A stretch of 64,000 nt of DNA, taken from NCBI RefSeq assembly GCF_008304605.1, contig NZ_PIJY01000026.1, positions 248,001 to 312,000 of the forward strand. The letters run 5' to 3'. The notes beneath the pieces are model-generated. The model saw nothing but the letters and a program-made list of their open reading frames with translations, had not been told where the DNA came from and ran no database searches. Shown here piece by piece: positions 9,068-17,823 of this stretch (within the stretch, counting starts at the first letter, position 1; the number at the start of each line of letters is the position of its first letter). Made by a program: the position numbers and the translations under genes. This DNA comes from Oceanobacillus polygoni. GTDB lineage: Bacteria > Bacillota > Bacilli > Bacillales > Amphibacillaceae.

Positions 9068-10138
9068 TTACACCCATTTGATTCTAAACTTCTGGTTGCC
9101 CTTAATCCATGGAAGCAATGGTAAATCATCGTCAATGACTTTTCCAAGCACATTTACTTTTTCATCAGCTGGTAAATCGGCTAATGTGATTTGAATTTCT
9201 CCCTGATAGCGCATATATTTTTCATTATCGATCGTAACGGATCCAATCAACCGCTCGACACAGTTGCGGGGTTGAACAACTGATTCTCCAAATTGTGCAT
9301 AGCCTCTCGATTCAACTGCACGAATACAGTCTCTCGCATTATCTGCTCGATTGGTGAACGGACTCGCTGATTTATTAAGTATTTCAATATCTGTCAGTTT
9401 ATTAGGGGTAGCCCGTACTACTATTTCATTTTGCTTGTAGACACGAAATTGTTCCAGTGAAGCATCACTTATTTCAACATCACCAACTACAATTTTATCT
9501 AGCTCAGCCAGTTTTTCTAATTCCAAAAAAGCAGCAAACGGGGAAAGCTTGCGATGCTGTTCCAAGGTTGGCAATTTTTCATATAACGGTCCCCTTAATC
9601 GCTTGTCCCCAGGAATGAATGCCATTACAGTTATCCCTGCTGATTTTAATAGCCTATTTTTTTGGATAAAATCACTTAGCCCAAGTCCGGTTTCTGGTCG
9701 TGGGTAATAATTATGCCAAGCTTCAACTGCCTCAGCATTGAGCCCTTTTGCTTTCATATCGTTTAACGAATCCGCTGTAATGGTGCTTGCATTTAATGCG
9801 ATTCGCATTTTGTGAGACAAATCAATAATCGTTTGCTCGTCCACACCATAATCGATTCGAAGGCCTGAAAGCCCCCAACTCAGTAATTCATCAGCATTTT
9901 CCCAATTAAATCCTAATGCCTGTAATGAATTCGGTGAAATATCTGCCATCAATTCCATATCTAACTCAGTAGCTACTTTTCCAAGTGCCTGAAGCTGATC
10001 CTTATAGATCGAGTGATCGTCCTCAGGAATATGGAGCGATGTAAAAATCGACTGAAATCCGCTTTCCTTCATCTTACGAATATAGGGAGTCTGTTGTTCA
10101 ATTGACCCATTCCCTAGATAAACAGAAATTCCTAACAC
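9068..10138 (-). CDS. mupG: 6-phospho-N-acetylmuramidase MupG (DUF871 family)
   Basis: About 356 residues. It opens with the TIM-barrel start LGISVYLGNGS and has the C-terminal cyclophilin-like DUF871 tail. MupG hydrolyses MurNAc-6-P-GlcNAc, produced by MurP-type uptake, to MurNAc-6-P and GlcNAc. The longest frame opens at an ATG (10153) that overlaps the GGAGG itself. The GTG at 10138, 8 bases beyond, gives MLGISVYLG and is the likely start. It lies downstream of murP, separated by about 280 bases that hold an interspersed repeat and a hairpin, so it may be cut off from murP transcription to some degree. Confidence 0.88.
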   Translation of the reverse strand: MLGISVYLGNGSIEQQTPYIRKMKESGFQSIFTSLHIPEDDHSIYKDQLQALGKVATELDMELMADISPNSLQALGFNWENADELLSWGLSGLRIDYGVDEQTIIDLSHKMRIALNASTITADSLNDMKAKGLNAEAVEAWHNYYPRPETGLGLSDFIQKNRLLKSAGITVMAFIPGDKRLRGPLYEKLPTLEQHRKLSPFAAFLELEKLAELDKIVVGDVEISDASLEQFRVYKQNEIVVRATPNKLTDIEILNKSASPFTNRADNARDCIRAVESRGYAQFGESVVQPRNCVERLIGSVTIDNEKYMRYQGEIQITLADLPADEKVNVLGKVIDDDLPLLPWIKGNQKFRIKWV

Positions 10139-10170
10139 ACTGATTCCCTCCATTTAATTATGATGTACAA

Positions 10171-10312
10171 AAGCGCAAGCGCCCGGGTAACGACGTACGG
10201 ACTGGACTGATCCGGAGGAGATAAAGGAAACACGGCGACCGCAGGGAGCCGATGTTGACTTATCGTACGGAGGTGAGGGAAGTCTCGCTAGTCGTTGGGC
10301 GCTGGAGCTGGA
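10171..10312. repeat. Structured GC-rich intergenic repeat-like element
   Basis: A block of about 140 bp, much richer in G+C than its surroundings. It starts with GCGCAAGCGCCC and ends with GGGCGCTGGAGCTGG; the ends pair (GCGCCC with GGGCGC, ACGAC with GTCGT). Inside, CGTACGG occurs on both sides (10194-10200 and 10264-10270). It resembles the interspersed repeats scattered in many Bacillaceae intergenic regions. That link is recollection, because only one copy is in this window. Confidence 0.6.
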
Positions 10313-10382
10313 CGTGGCTGTTTAGGTAACCACGTTATCCACAGCATTCAAATTTTATTGTTTCCTGATGATGTAAGCAAAG

Positions 10383-10412
10383 ATAGGAGGTTAAAGCAAC
10401 CTCCTATTCTTA
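10383..10412 (-). terminator. Hairpin after murP
   Basis: A perfect 10-bp stem ATAGGAGGTT with its complement AACCTCCTAT (10383-10408) and a 5-base loop lies just beyond the murP stop. The T tract is weak on both strands, so it may be an attenuating hairpin or mRNA stabiliser instead of a full terminator. Confidence 0.5.
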
Positions 10413-10419
10413 ATATCTA

Positions 10420-11793
10420 TTAAATTCCATCTGCCATGCTTTCCTTAAAGCCAAATGCATACGTAAATAGGAATCCAAACGCATACGAAATGACGAGTCC
10501 AAGAAAATAACTTAAATATTGTCCATTTGTTATGAGTGGAATTAGAGATAAACCAGAAACGCCAATTCCTGATGATGCTGTACTCATAACTGCTTGGAAT
10601 GCTCCACCAACGGAAGCTCCCAGACAAGCTGTTAAAAACGGTCTTCCTAGTGGTAATGTTACTCCATACATTAACGGTTCGCCAATTCCCAGAAACCCTA
10701 CTGGAGCACTCCCTTTGATAATATTTCGCAGACGCGTATTCTTTGTTTTTACAAAAATCGCAATCGCTGCACCAACTTGTCCAGCTCCACCCATTGCTAA
10801 GATTGTTAACAAGGCAGTCTCATTATATACATTAATTAACTCAAGGTGAATCGGTGTTAAACCGTGGTGTAAACCAACCATAACTAATGGTAGGAAAAAT
10901 CCAGCTAGAACTGCTCCTGCTATCGCTCCACCTGTATCAATTAAAGCAGTAAGTCCCATCGTAATACCGTCTGACAGGATACCAGCTACTGGCATAACAG
11001 CGTATAAGGATGCAAATCCGACAACGAGTAATGTGATTAGAGGGGTAAAAATAATATCTACTGCATCCCACATTACTTTACGAACGTTTTTCTCAATAAA
11101 TGTCATTAACCAAGCTGCAAAAATAACACCGAATAAGCCGCCTCTGCCAGGGGTTAACGCTTCACCATAAATCGTAATATCTGCGAGAAGCGGACTAAAT
11201 AGGAACATACCTGCAATTGCGCCCAATACAGGCGTTCCACCAAATTCCTTTGCTGTATTCCAACCAACTAATATTCCTAACGAAGCAAAGACAACGCTTC
11301 CAAGCAAGAGTAAAATTTGCATCCATGTCTGTTCCCTATCTACACCTGCGTTTACTGCAAAGTTAGCTGCTCCATTAATGATCCCTGAAGCAACCAAACC
11401 TGGAATAAGTGGAATAAAAATATTCCCGAGCTTACGTAAAAAGTTTTTAAATGGTGTTCGATTCTTCGCTTTGAGTGTTTGTTTATCAAGCGCTGCTTTT
11501 TCTTCAAATGTTAAATCATCTGATGTTGCATCTTCTCCGATACCGTATCCGGTTAGTTGACTCATCTCCGTTGCAACTTTATTTACGGTTCCAGGTCCAA
11601 TAACGACCTGTAACGTTTCATCCTCAACAACGCCCATCACACCATCTACACGCTTTAAGTCAGTCATATTCACTTTGGAATCGTCCTTTAATGACAAACG
11701 TAACCTTGTCATACAATGAGCGACTCGCTGAATATTGTCCTTTCCACCAACATGTTCTAAAATATCCGTGGCCATTTTTTGTTCTTTCTTCAT
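10420..11793 (-). CDS. murP: PTS N-acetylmuramic acid transporter EIIBC (no EIIA)
   Basis: A 457-residue glucose/sucrose-superfamily EII with an N-terminal EIIB (phospho-cysteine Cys27 in AHCMTRLRLSLKDD) and a C-terminal EIIC of about ten membrane segments. It lacks EIIA, as MurP proteins do, and must borrow one; the Crr-like protein at 21923-22414 is a candidate. It imports MurNAc or MurNAc-GlcNAc as the 6-phosphate. The ATG is 8 bases after GGAGG. It lies 17 bases downstream of murQ in the operon. Confidence 0.9.
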   Translation of the reverse strand: MKKEQKMATDILEHVGGKDNIQRVAHCMTRLRLSLKDDSKVNMTDLKRVDGVMGVVEDETLQVVIGPGTVNKVATEMSQLTGYGIGEDATSDDLTFEEKAALDKQTLKAKNRTPFKNFLRKLGNIFIPLIPGLVASGIINGAANFAVNAGVDREQTWMQILLLLGSVVFASLGILVGWNTAKEFGGTPVLGAIAGMFLFSPLLADITIYGEALTPGRGGLFGVIFAAWLMTFIEKNVRKVMWDAVDIIFTPLITLLVVGFASLYAVMPVAGILSDGITMGLTALIDTGGAIAGAVLAGFFLPLVMVGLHHGLTPIHLELINVYNETALLTILAMGGAGQVGAAIAIFVKTKNTRLRNIIKGSAPVGFLGIGEPLMYGVTLPLGRPFLTACLGASVGGAFQAVMSTASSGIGVSGLSLIPLITNGQYLSYFLGLVISYAFGFLFTYAFGFKESMADGI

Positions 11794-11810
11794 GATTGAC
11801 CCCTCCCTTT

Positions 11811-12701
11811 CTATTTAGCTAATGCGCGTCGAACAAACCCGTCAGAGCTCTTAAGCTTGTTAATAGCATCTTCATAGGAGCATTGCAATAAAATCATAAC
11901 GATTGCTATCTTCACCTGATGCTTCGATTTCTCAAAATAAGAGGCTGCAGTTTCATAATCAACACCAGTAACTTCCATAATATTTCGTTTGGACCTTTCT
12001 TCTAATTTCTCATTCGTCGGCTTTAAATCTACCATAAAGTTTTGATATACTTTACCAATTCCCACCATCGATGCTGTTGAAATCATATTCAAGACCATTT
12101 TCTGAGAAGTTCCAGCCTTTAATCTAGTAGAACCAGTTAGTACCTCAGATCCTGTTAGAAGTTCAATCGCCACCGAAGCGTATTGACTCATTACTGCGTC
12201 TTTATTACAGTATATACTTACTGTACTCGCTTTTTTCGAATTCGCATATTGTAATGCTCCGATAACATAAGGAGTACGACCGCTTGCAGCAATTCCAATT
12301 ACCGTATCATTTTCGGACAGCTGAATGCTCTTTAAATCGTTTGCTCCAAGCTCTGGATCATCTTCTGCTCCCTCGGCAGCCTCATAGAGCGCTTTCATTC
12401 CACCCGCAATAATTCCTTGCACCATCTCTGGAGACGTACCAAATGTAGGAACACATTCTACAGCATCTAAAATTCCTAATCTACCACTTGTACCAGCTCC
12501 AACATAGATAAGTCTTCCGTTTTTCTTAAATGATTCTATTGCATATTGCGTAGCTTTCTCAATTTGTGGAAGTTGTTCCTTAATCGCTGTTAAAACCTGT
12601 TGATCTTCTTTATTCATCGTGCGCAAAATATCCATCGTACTCATTTCATCTAAATGCATCGTGTGTTGATTTCGCGCTTCGGTTGTTAATTTTTCAAGCA
12701 T
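11811..12701 (-). CDS. murQ: N-acetylmuramic acid 6-phosphate etherase
   Basis: A 296-residue lyase that splits MurNAc-6-P into GlcNAc-6-P and D-lactate. It has a SIS fold with GAGTSGRLGILDAVECVPTFG (about 68-88), the conserved acidic segment AAEGAEDDPELG near 110, and the serine-rich TGSTRLKAGTSQK near 190. Length and motifs are those of MurQ. GGAGG precedes the ATG. The product enters the NagA and NagB steps encoded further right. Confidence 0.95.
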   Translation of the reverse strand: MLEKLTTEARNQHTMHLDEMSTMDILRTMNKEDQQVLTAIKEQLPQIEKATQYAIESFKKNGRLIYVGAGTSGRLGILDAVECVPTFGTSPEMVQGIIAGGMKALYEAAEGAEDDPELGANDLKSIQLSENDTVIGIAASGRTPYVIGALQYANSKKASTVSIYCNKDAVMSQYASVAIELLTGSEVLTGSTRLKAGTSQKMVLNMISTASMVGIGKVYQNFMVDLKPTNEKLEERSKRNIMEVTGVDYETAASYFEKSKHQVKIAIVMILLQCSYEDAINKLKSSDGFVRRALAK

Positions 12702-12776
12702 AATTTCAGCCTCCTCTACTTTCTTACACCTCTATTTTACCTATTTATGAAATTAAAAGTCAATATAAATTATAAA

Positions 12777-12801
12777 TAATATGAAATTAAATTTCATATT
12801 A
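12777..12801. promoter_or_regulatory. Palindromic operator between murR and murQ, probable MurR site
   Basis: A perfect inverted repeat with 11-bp arms (TAATATGAAAT and ATTTCATATTA) around TAA. It lies 76 bases upstream of murQ and just beyond the end of murR. A related half-site ATGAAATTAAA occurs at 12748-12758. RpiR-family regulators bind such TGAAAT/ATTTCA dyads, so control of murQ-murP by the adjacent MurR is the simplest reading. Confidence 0.6.
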
Positions 12802-12815
12802 GGTAAAAAAAGAAG

Positions 12816-13667
12816 CTATCTTCTTAATTTCACGACATGATCTCTCGCTTCTTGATATTCGTCCAGCACATTCTCACCAATGCTATTAAAAATACTGATG
12901 TATAAACTATCTATAATTGTCAGCTGGGTCATTCTTGATGTAATGCTGCCAATCCGAAAGTCCTGCTCTACATTTGGTGTAGCTAATCGAATATCTGCTT
13001 CTTTATACAGTGGTGACTTGTTTATATTTGTAATTGCTATCACCTTGGCTCCTTTTTTTTGCGACAATCGTGCTAGGTCCAGAACATCTTTCGTCCTTCC
13101 TGACATACTAATCGCAACAAAGACATCTTCACTATTAAAATGCGGCACCTTTGATAGCATGTAATGAAAGTCTAAATTAAACTCCACTTGAAATCCGAGC
13201 TTCGTAAATTTGTATAATGCATCCATCGCAGCAATCGACGATCCTCCGACACCATAAAAAATAATTTTTCGCGCATTTTTTAATACGTTGACTGCATCTT
13301 CTAGCTCTTTTTTATCTAAGGATTCCATTATCAGCTCAATCGCATTCTTGTTCACATGGACAACTTTCTGGAACATTTCGTATGGGGAATCTTTTTTCTG
13401 CAAAATTGAAAAGTCAGTGATATATCCATCCTTTACAGCTAATTCCTGTGCTAAGGAAATTTTAAATGTCTTAAAGCTTCCTATTCCAATTGTTTTCGCA
13501 AAGCGAATAACACTTGCTTCACTTACATCTGCCTTATTCGCCAATTCCTTCGTTGTCATGTTTGGAATTAGCTCTGCGTGATTTAATATGTACGTAGAAA
13601 TTTTCTTCTCCGTTTTGGAAAATTGGTGAAGCCGTTCGTTAATTCTAGCTAGTAATGTGGTTGCCAT
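12816..13667 (-). CDS. murR: RpiR-family regulator of MurNAc use
   Basis: A 283-residue regulator with an N-terminal RpiR helix-turn-helix (about 1-77, with TTKELANKADVSEASVIRFA) and a C-terminal SIS domain (about 120-260, with FYGVGGSSIAAMDA and ISMSGRTKDVLDLA) that senses a phosphosugar, presumably MurNAc-6-P. It is the first gene of the mur cluster, followed by a palindrome and then murQ. CAGGAG precedes the ATG. The name rests on context and family, because RpiR regulators differ little by sequence alone. Confidence 0.85.
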   Translation of the reverse strand: MATTLLARINERLHQFSKTEKKISTYILNHAELIPNMTTKELANKADVSEASVIRFAKTIGIGSFKTFKISLAQELAVKDGYITDFSILQKKDSPYEMFQKVVHVNKNAIELIMESLDKKELEDAVNVLKNARKIIFYGVGGSSIAAMDALYKFTKLGFQVEFNLDFHYMLSKVPHFNSEDVFVAISMSGRTKDVLDLARLSQKKGAKVIAITNINKSPLYKEADIRLATPNVEQDFRIGSITSRMTQLTIIDSLYISIFNSIGENVLDEYQEARDHVVKLRR

Positions 13668-13777
13668 GTCAACTTCTCCTGTTCTAATCCTTTATGTTCA
13701 TTAGTATAGCAAAAATTAAATAGGTGTTCTAATTTAAAATCAAAATATGTTAGCGACGGGTGGTGCTGTTTTCTACG

Positions 13778-14062
13778 GATGTGTCTTAGCTGCGAGGGAT
13801 GGCGTCTTATTTTTAATAATGGTGTCTTAGTTACGGAGGATGGCGTCTTATTTTTGAGAATGGTGTCTTAGATACGAGGGATGGCGTCTTATTTTTAATA
13901 ATGGTGTCTTAGTTACGGAGGATGGCGTCTTATTTTTGAAAATGGTGCCTTAGCTGCGAGGGATAGTGTCTTATTTTTGAGAATGGTGTCTTAGCTGCGA
14001 GGGATAGTGTCTTATTTTTGAGAATGGTGTCTTAGCTGCGAGGGATGGCGTCTTATTTTTAA
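13778..14062. repeat. 41-bp minisatellite A, about 7 direct copies, downstream of mtlD
   Basis: The motif GGTGTCTTAG recurs, with small changes, at about 13780, 13821, 13862, 13903, 13944, 13985 and 14026, an exact period of 41 bp. Each unit has two related halves, GGTGTCTTAG plus a CTGCGAGGGAT-like end and GGCGTCTTAT plus a TTTTGAGAAT-like end. Copies differ at a few bases. It fills the gap between murR and the mtl terminator. The period is not a multiple of three and no reading frame stays open. Confidence 0.92.
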
Positions 14063-14087
14063 TAAAAGTAGTCTTGGCGAGGGGAGT

Positions 14088-14119
14088 AGAAAAGAGACAC
14101 GTGCACCCACGTGTCTCTT
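14088..14119 (-). terminator. Terminator of the mtl operon
   Basis: An 11-bp perfect stem AGAGACACGTG (14093-14103) with its complement (14108-14118) and a 4-base loop, followed on the minus strand by a short T run. It lies directly after the mtlD stop. Confidence 0.8.
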
Positions 14120-14123
14120 AAGC

Positions 14124-15257
14124 TTATAATTCCTTCATCACTGCTGCAATCAACGGGTGGGTATCCAGTTCCGAAACAGTTTGTAGCGTTTTTTCATAGC
14201 CTTGCTCAGCGATCATTTGCTGTAATTTCACTGCTTCTTCATCTTGTTCATTTTTGTATTGTAATGCAGCTACAATTACCTGGACGAGATAGGTTGGTAC
14301 CTTGTCTGTTACATCCATATACAAGCTTGCTGGACGAATGATCCGATCACGTGGTCCTAGCTTGCGAATTGGGCCACGTCCAACTCGTGTTACTTCGTCT
14401 GATATATATGGATTCATAAAGCGACCGATAATTGTATCGATATAGTTTTGATGTTCGGTGCGGTCAAAATGATAGGTTTGAATCAGCGCTTCACCAGACT
14501 CATTTAAAGCACCCCTAATGATTTCCTGTACTTTTTCATCATGCATTGCTTCATTGATGGTTGCGTATCCTAAGGAACGACCAATATAGGCAGGCACGAC
14601 ATGTCCAGTGTTTACCGTAAATAATTTCCGTTCAATGTATGGCGTTAGATCCTCGACATATGTGACACCATCAATTGCAGGTACCTCACCTTTAAATGCT
14701 GGTTTTTCAACAACCCATTCATAGTATGGTTCAACAGAGACTAATAATGGGTCTTCATTTACTTGGTTAGGGACAATCCGGTCTACTGCTGCATTTGGAA
14801 ATCCAAACACTTTATCAAACTGTTGTTGTTCATCTGCTGTTACTTGTTTGTAAATATGTTCTTTAAGCAGAGCACTCCCGCCGACCATATTTTCACAAGC
14901 GATGATATTTAAGGATTTATCATTTGTCTTGATTCGTTTTTGCAAACCTTCTGCAATTAACTTGGCAATGATGGCTAGAATGTTAGGGCCAACTGCAGTT
15001 GTAATGAGGTCTGCTTTTCCAATTGCTTCAATTACTTTACCTGGATCTGTAATGCTATTAATTCCGGAAACATTTTTTACTGTTAGCGTTTCACTTTCTT
15101 CAGCAGCTAAAACGACATTGTATTGCTGTTTCTCGTTTATTTCATTAATAATGCCCTCATTAACATCGACAAACGTTGTATGATAATCCGCTTGATAAAG
15201 CAGGGCGCCAATAAAGCCCCTGCCAATGTTTCCAGCTCCAAAATGTACTGCCAGCAT
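14124..15257 (-). CDS. mtlD: Mannitol-1-phosphate 5-dehydrogenase
   Basis: A 377-residue NAD-dependent enzyme oxidising mannitol-1-P to fructose-6-P. The N-terminal dinucleotide loop HFGAGNIGRGFIG (5-17) and the catalytic-region stretch ERKLFTVNTGHVVPAYIG near 210 are typical of MtlD. Its ATG follows the TAA of mtlF directly, with GAGGTG upstream, so it is translationally coupled. It is the last gene of mtlA-mtlR-mtlF-mtlD. Confidence 0.97.
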   Translation of the reverse strand: MLAVHFGAGNIGRGFIGALLYQADYHTTFVDVNEGIINEINEKQQYNVVLAAEESETLTVKNVSGINSITDPGKVIEAIGKADLITTAVGPNILAIIAKLIAEGLQKRIKTNDKSLNIIACENMVGGSALLKEHIYKQVTADEQQQFDKVFGFPNAAVDRIVPNQVNEDPLLVSVEPYYEWVVEKPAFKGEVPAIDGVTYVEDLTPYIERKLFTVNTGHVVPAYIGRSLGYATINEAMHDEKVQEIIRGALNESGEALIQTYHFDRTEHQNYIDTIIGRFMNPYISDEVTRVGRGPIRKLGPRDRIIRPASLYMDVTDKVPTYLVQVIVAALQYKNEQDEEAVKLQQMIAEQGYEKTLQTVSELDTHPLIAAVMKEL

Positions 15258-15695
15258 TTAATTCACCTCATCAAAAATGCTTATGATTTCCTCTTCTGTC
15301 GTTGCATTAACGATTGTTTGGATATTTTCTTCCTCAGAAAGTACAATCGCAATTTTTGATAGGACCTCCAAATGGTCATCACCTTTACCAGCAATACCAA
15401 TCAAGATTTTCACCGTGTTTCCGTCACCAAAATCTACACCATCTGGTACAATAACAACTGAAATCCCTGTTTCTTTAACTAATTCCTTTGCATCCTCTGT
15501 ACCATGTGGAATAGCAACACTATTTCCCATAAATGTTGAAGTCAGCTCTTCACGTTCAAGCATTTTTTCCACATATGCAGGTTCAACATACCCATTATCA
15601 ACGAGGATCTTACCTGTGAAACGGATTGCTTCCTCTTTGTTAGCTAATTTTGTGTCTAATTGAATGTTATCTTTGCTTAAAATTTCTTTTGCCAT
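15258..15695 (-). CDS. mtlF: Mannitol PTS EIIA
   Basis: A 145-residue EIIA that phosphorylates MtlA. The active site is in GNSVAIPHGTEDA, with His64 as the phospho-acceptor. The frame extends to a GTG at 15707, but that codon touches the AAGGAG. The ATG at 15695 gives MAKEILSKDN and the family length. It lies between mtlR and mtlD, overlapping neither. Confidence 0.95.
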   Translation of the reverse strand: MAKEILSKDNIQLDTKLANKEEAIRFTGKILVDNGYVEPAYVEKMLEREELTSTFMGNSVAIPHGTEDAKELVKETGISVVIVPDGVDFGDGNTVKILIGIAGKGDDHLEVLSKIAIVLSEEENIQTIVNATTEEEIISIFDEVN

Positions 15696-15710
15696 GATAA
15701 AACTCACTCC

Positions 15711-17810
15711 TTAAATTAAATCTTTTTCATGTAAAAACTGCTCTAGCTGTTCGGAAAGATACTGTTTTATCCTTGTTTCGTCTCCAGATTCATACAAGGA
15801 AATACTTGTCTGATCCTGGATAATCAAACTGCTTAAAAAGCTTAAAATCTCTAGTACTTCCTGATGTATTATTTCTGGTGCCAGCATGACGATTACCGTA
15901 TCCATTTTCATTTGGTTGCCATCCATCCCGCGGATAGTGAGTGGGTAGGTTAATTTATAAATAGAAAACGTCGGCTTATGAATTGCATTGGATCGTGTAT
16001 GGTAAAGGGCAATGGACGTAGCTGGAATTCCTAATCCACTTATCTGTTCCCTTAATTGCAGCTTTTTAAATACAATTTCTTCATTTCGTATGATTTTCTT
16101 TTCTGCTAACGTTTTACAAGCTAAACGTAATACCGAATCCATTGTTAAATTATCTGTGACATCATAAACTCGAAAGGAATCGAGCAGATTAAGTGTTGTG
16201 CGTGAATAGTTTTGCAGTGCTTCCATGCGAACAATAAAATTACTGCTATCTGTGAACACTGGTTGCTCCTTGCGATTCAAACGAACCGTAAGTTTTCTTT
16301 TCTTTATTTCCTTTTTCACCTGATGAATCTCAGATTGAGTAAGCATAGGAGAAATTAGTAAATAACCGTGGTCAAATTCTTTTAATGGAATCGTGGACAC
16401 AATAACATGATAAGCTTCCACATCCAATTTATTTAAGTCAAAAATTGATGCATTTTCAACATGCTTAATCTCTGGTATACGTTGCACCAGCTTTGTTGCT
16501 AGCATCTTTGAAGTACCGATTCCACTCGAACAGATGACTAACGCTTGTAAGTCTACTGCTTTTTCATTGTTTAACAATGCCGCTGCAAAATGAAGGACAA
16601 GATAACCAATTTCGTCATCTGGAAATTCCATATTCGGAAACGTATCCTCAACAGCTGTTGCAATCATATGAAATAACTCATCGTAGTCCTGTTTGATTTC
16701 CTGAATCATTGGATTTTTTATTGTCATCCCTTGCTTTAGCCGGTAAATGGATGGTTTCAAATGAGCTACTAAATCATTTAGCAACTGCTTATTGTTCATC
16801 AAAGGTACATTGATATGCGAACTAACAGAGCGAATTAATTGATTTGCTAAAAAAACGATGTCCTCATCAGGATACATATGAATATAATTCGAATCAAAGC
16901 GCAATTTAGCACCCATTAAATGCATCGTTATATAGCCAATTTCATCATCTGGGATGTCCATTCCAAGGGGGGATTCTAAATCACGTATCATTTTTTCGGC
17001 AATGCGATATTCCTTTGTACCTTCCATTTGCTTTAGCTGTGCTTGGTCAAATTGGATCGTATCACCCTTTTGCAGTCGCTCAATCGCTAACGCTAAATGA
17101 ACGACCAAGCCAATCAATGCACTATCTGCTAATTCATATGGCAATTCTTCTCTGGCCTGTTCTACCCTTTGTCGAATTACAATTAAATGCTCTGGATTGA
17201 CTAACCCCAACAGTCTATTGGATATTGCAGAAAACTGATCCTGTGCATTCTTTTGAATATTATCCTTGATCAATGTCACGAATTCGAATGGATCAATATG
17301 CTTTGAAATGAGATCACTTAATGCAGCACGTTTATTTGCTTCTTCCCCTGCAATTTCAACTCCATACCCTCTTTTTCGAATTATAATAAGACGATAGGCT
17401 GCTATTTCTTTCTCTAATTGATCAAGATCATGGCTTATCGTTGCTTCTGTTACTTTTAATTCAGCGCTTAGGGTGAACAGCTTAATTGGTTCCTTCATTT
17501 CAAGAAGGGTAGCCAAAATAATCGATTGTCTTTCTTCTGGTGTGAAGTCAATAACAGTTACATTCGTTAATGCTTGACGGAGTTGTTTCCGATCCTGCTC
17601 CATACCAACTAACCGAAGGCCAACACCAGATTTTTTTTCTAACTTTAAGTTGTAGAGATTCGTAATTTCTTCTGTATTTTTTAAATCACGATGAATGGTT
17701 CGTGCACTTACTTCTAATTCCTTGGCAATTTCTTTTACAGTTATACCATCAGGATTTCCCAATAGAATTTCAAAGATTTTACGCTCACGACTAGAAATGT
17801 TCAGAACCAT
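15711..17810 (-). CDS. mtlR: Mannitol operon activator MtlR
   Basis: A 699-residue PRD activator. It starts with a DeoR-like helix-turn-helix (IFEILLGNPDGITVKEIAKELEVSARTIHRDL), has a second HTH near 100-150, two PRDs (about 190-400), an EIIB-like domain with VICSSGIGTSKMLATKLV near 425 and a C-terminal EIIA-like domain (about 545-690). HPr and the mannitol EII components normally set its phosphorylation state. The mtlA-mtlR-mtlF-mtlD order is the one known from Geobacillus and Oceanobacillus relatives. GGTGG precedes the ATG. Confidence 0.94.
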   Translation of the reverse strand: MVLNISSRERKIFEILLGNPDGITVKEIAKELEVSARTIHRDLKNTEEITNLYNLKLEKKSGVGLRLVGMEQDRKQLRQALTNVTVIDFTPEERQSIILATLLEMKEPIKLFTLSAELKVTEATISHDLDQLEKEIAAYRLIIIRKRGYGVEIAGEEANKRAALSDLISKHIDPFEFVTLIKDNIQKNAQDQFSAISNRLLGLVNPEHLIVIRQRVEQAREELPYELADSALIGLVVHLALAIERLQKGDTIQFDQAQLKQMEGTKEYRIAEKMIRDLESPLGMDIPDDEIGYITMHLMGAKLRFDSNYIHMYPDEDIVFLANQLIRSVSSHINVPLMNNKQLLNDLVAHLKPSIYRLKQGMTIKNPMIQEIKQDYDELFHMIATAVEDTFPNMEFPDDEIGYLVLHFAAALLNNEKAVDLQALVICSSGIGTSKMLATKLVQRIPEIKHVENASIFDLNKLDVEAYHVIVSTIPLKEFDHGYLLISPMLTQSEIHQVKKEIKKRKLTVRLNRKEQPVFTDSSNFIVRMEALQNYSRTTLNLLDSFRVYDVTDNLTMDSVLRLACKTLAEKKIIRNEEIVFKKLQLREQISGLGIPATSIALYHTRSNAIHKPTFSIYKLTYPLTIRGMDGNQMKMDTVIVMLAPEIIHQEVLEILSFLSSLIIQDQTSISLYESGDETRIKQYLSEQLEQFLHEKDLI

Positions 17811-17823
17811 TCACCACCTTATC

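Noticed and set aside
13778-14062. CRISPR array or repeat protein in the 41-bp minisatellites
   Set aside because: Repeats are contiguous, there are no unique spacers and no cas genes. A period of 41 does not keep a reading frame, and there is no ORF over the array on either strand.
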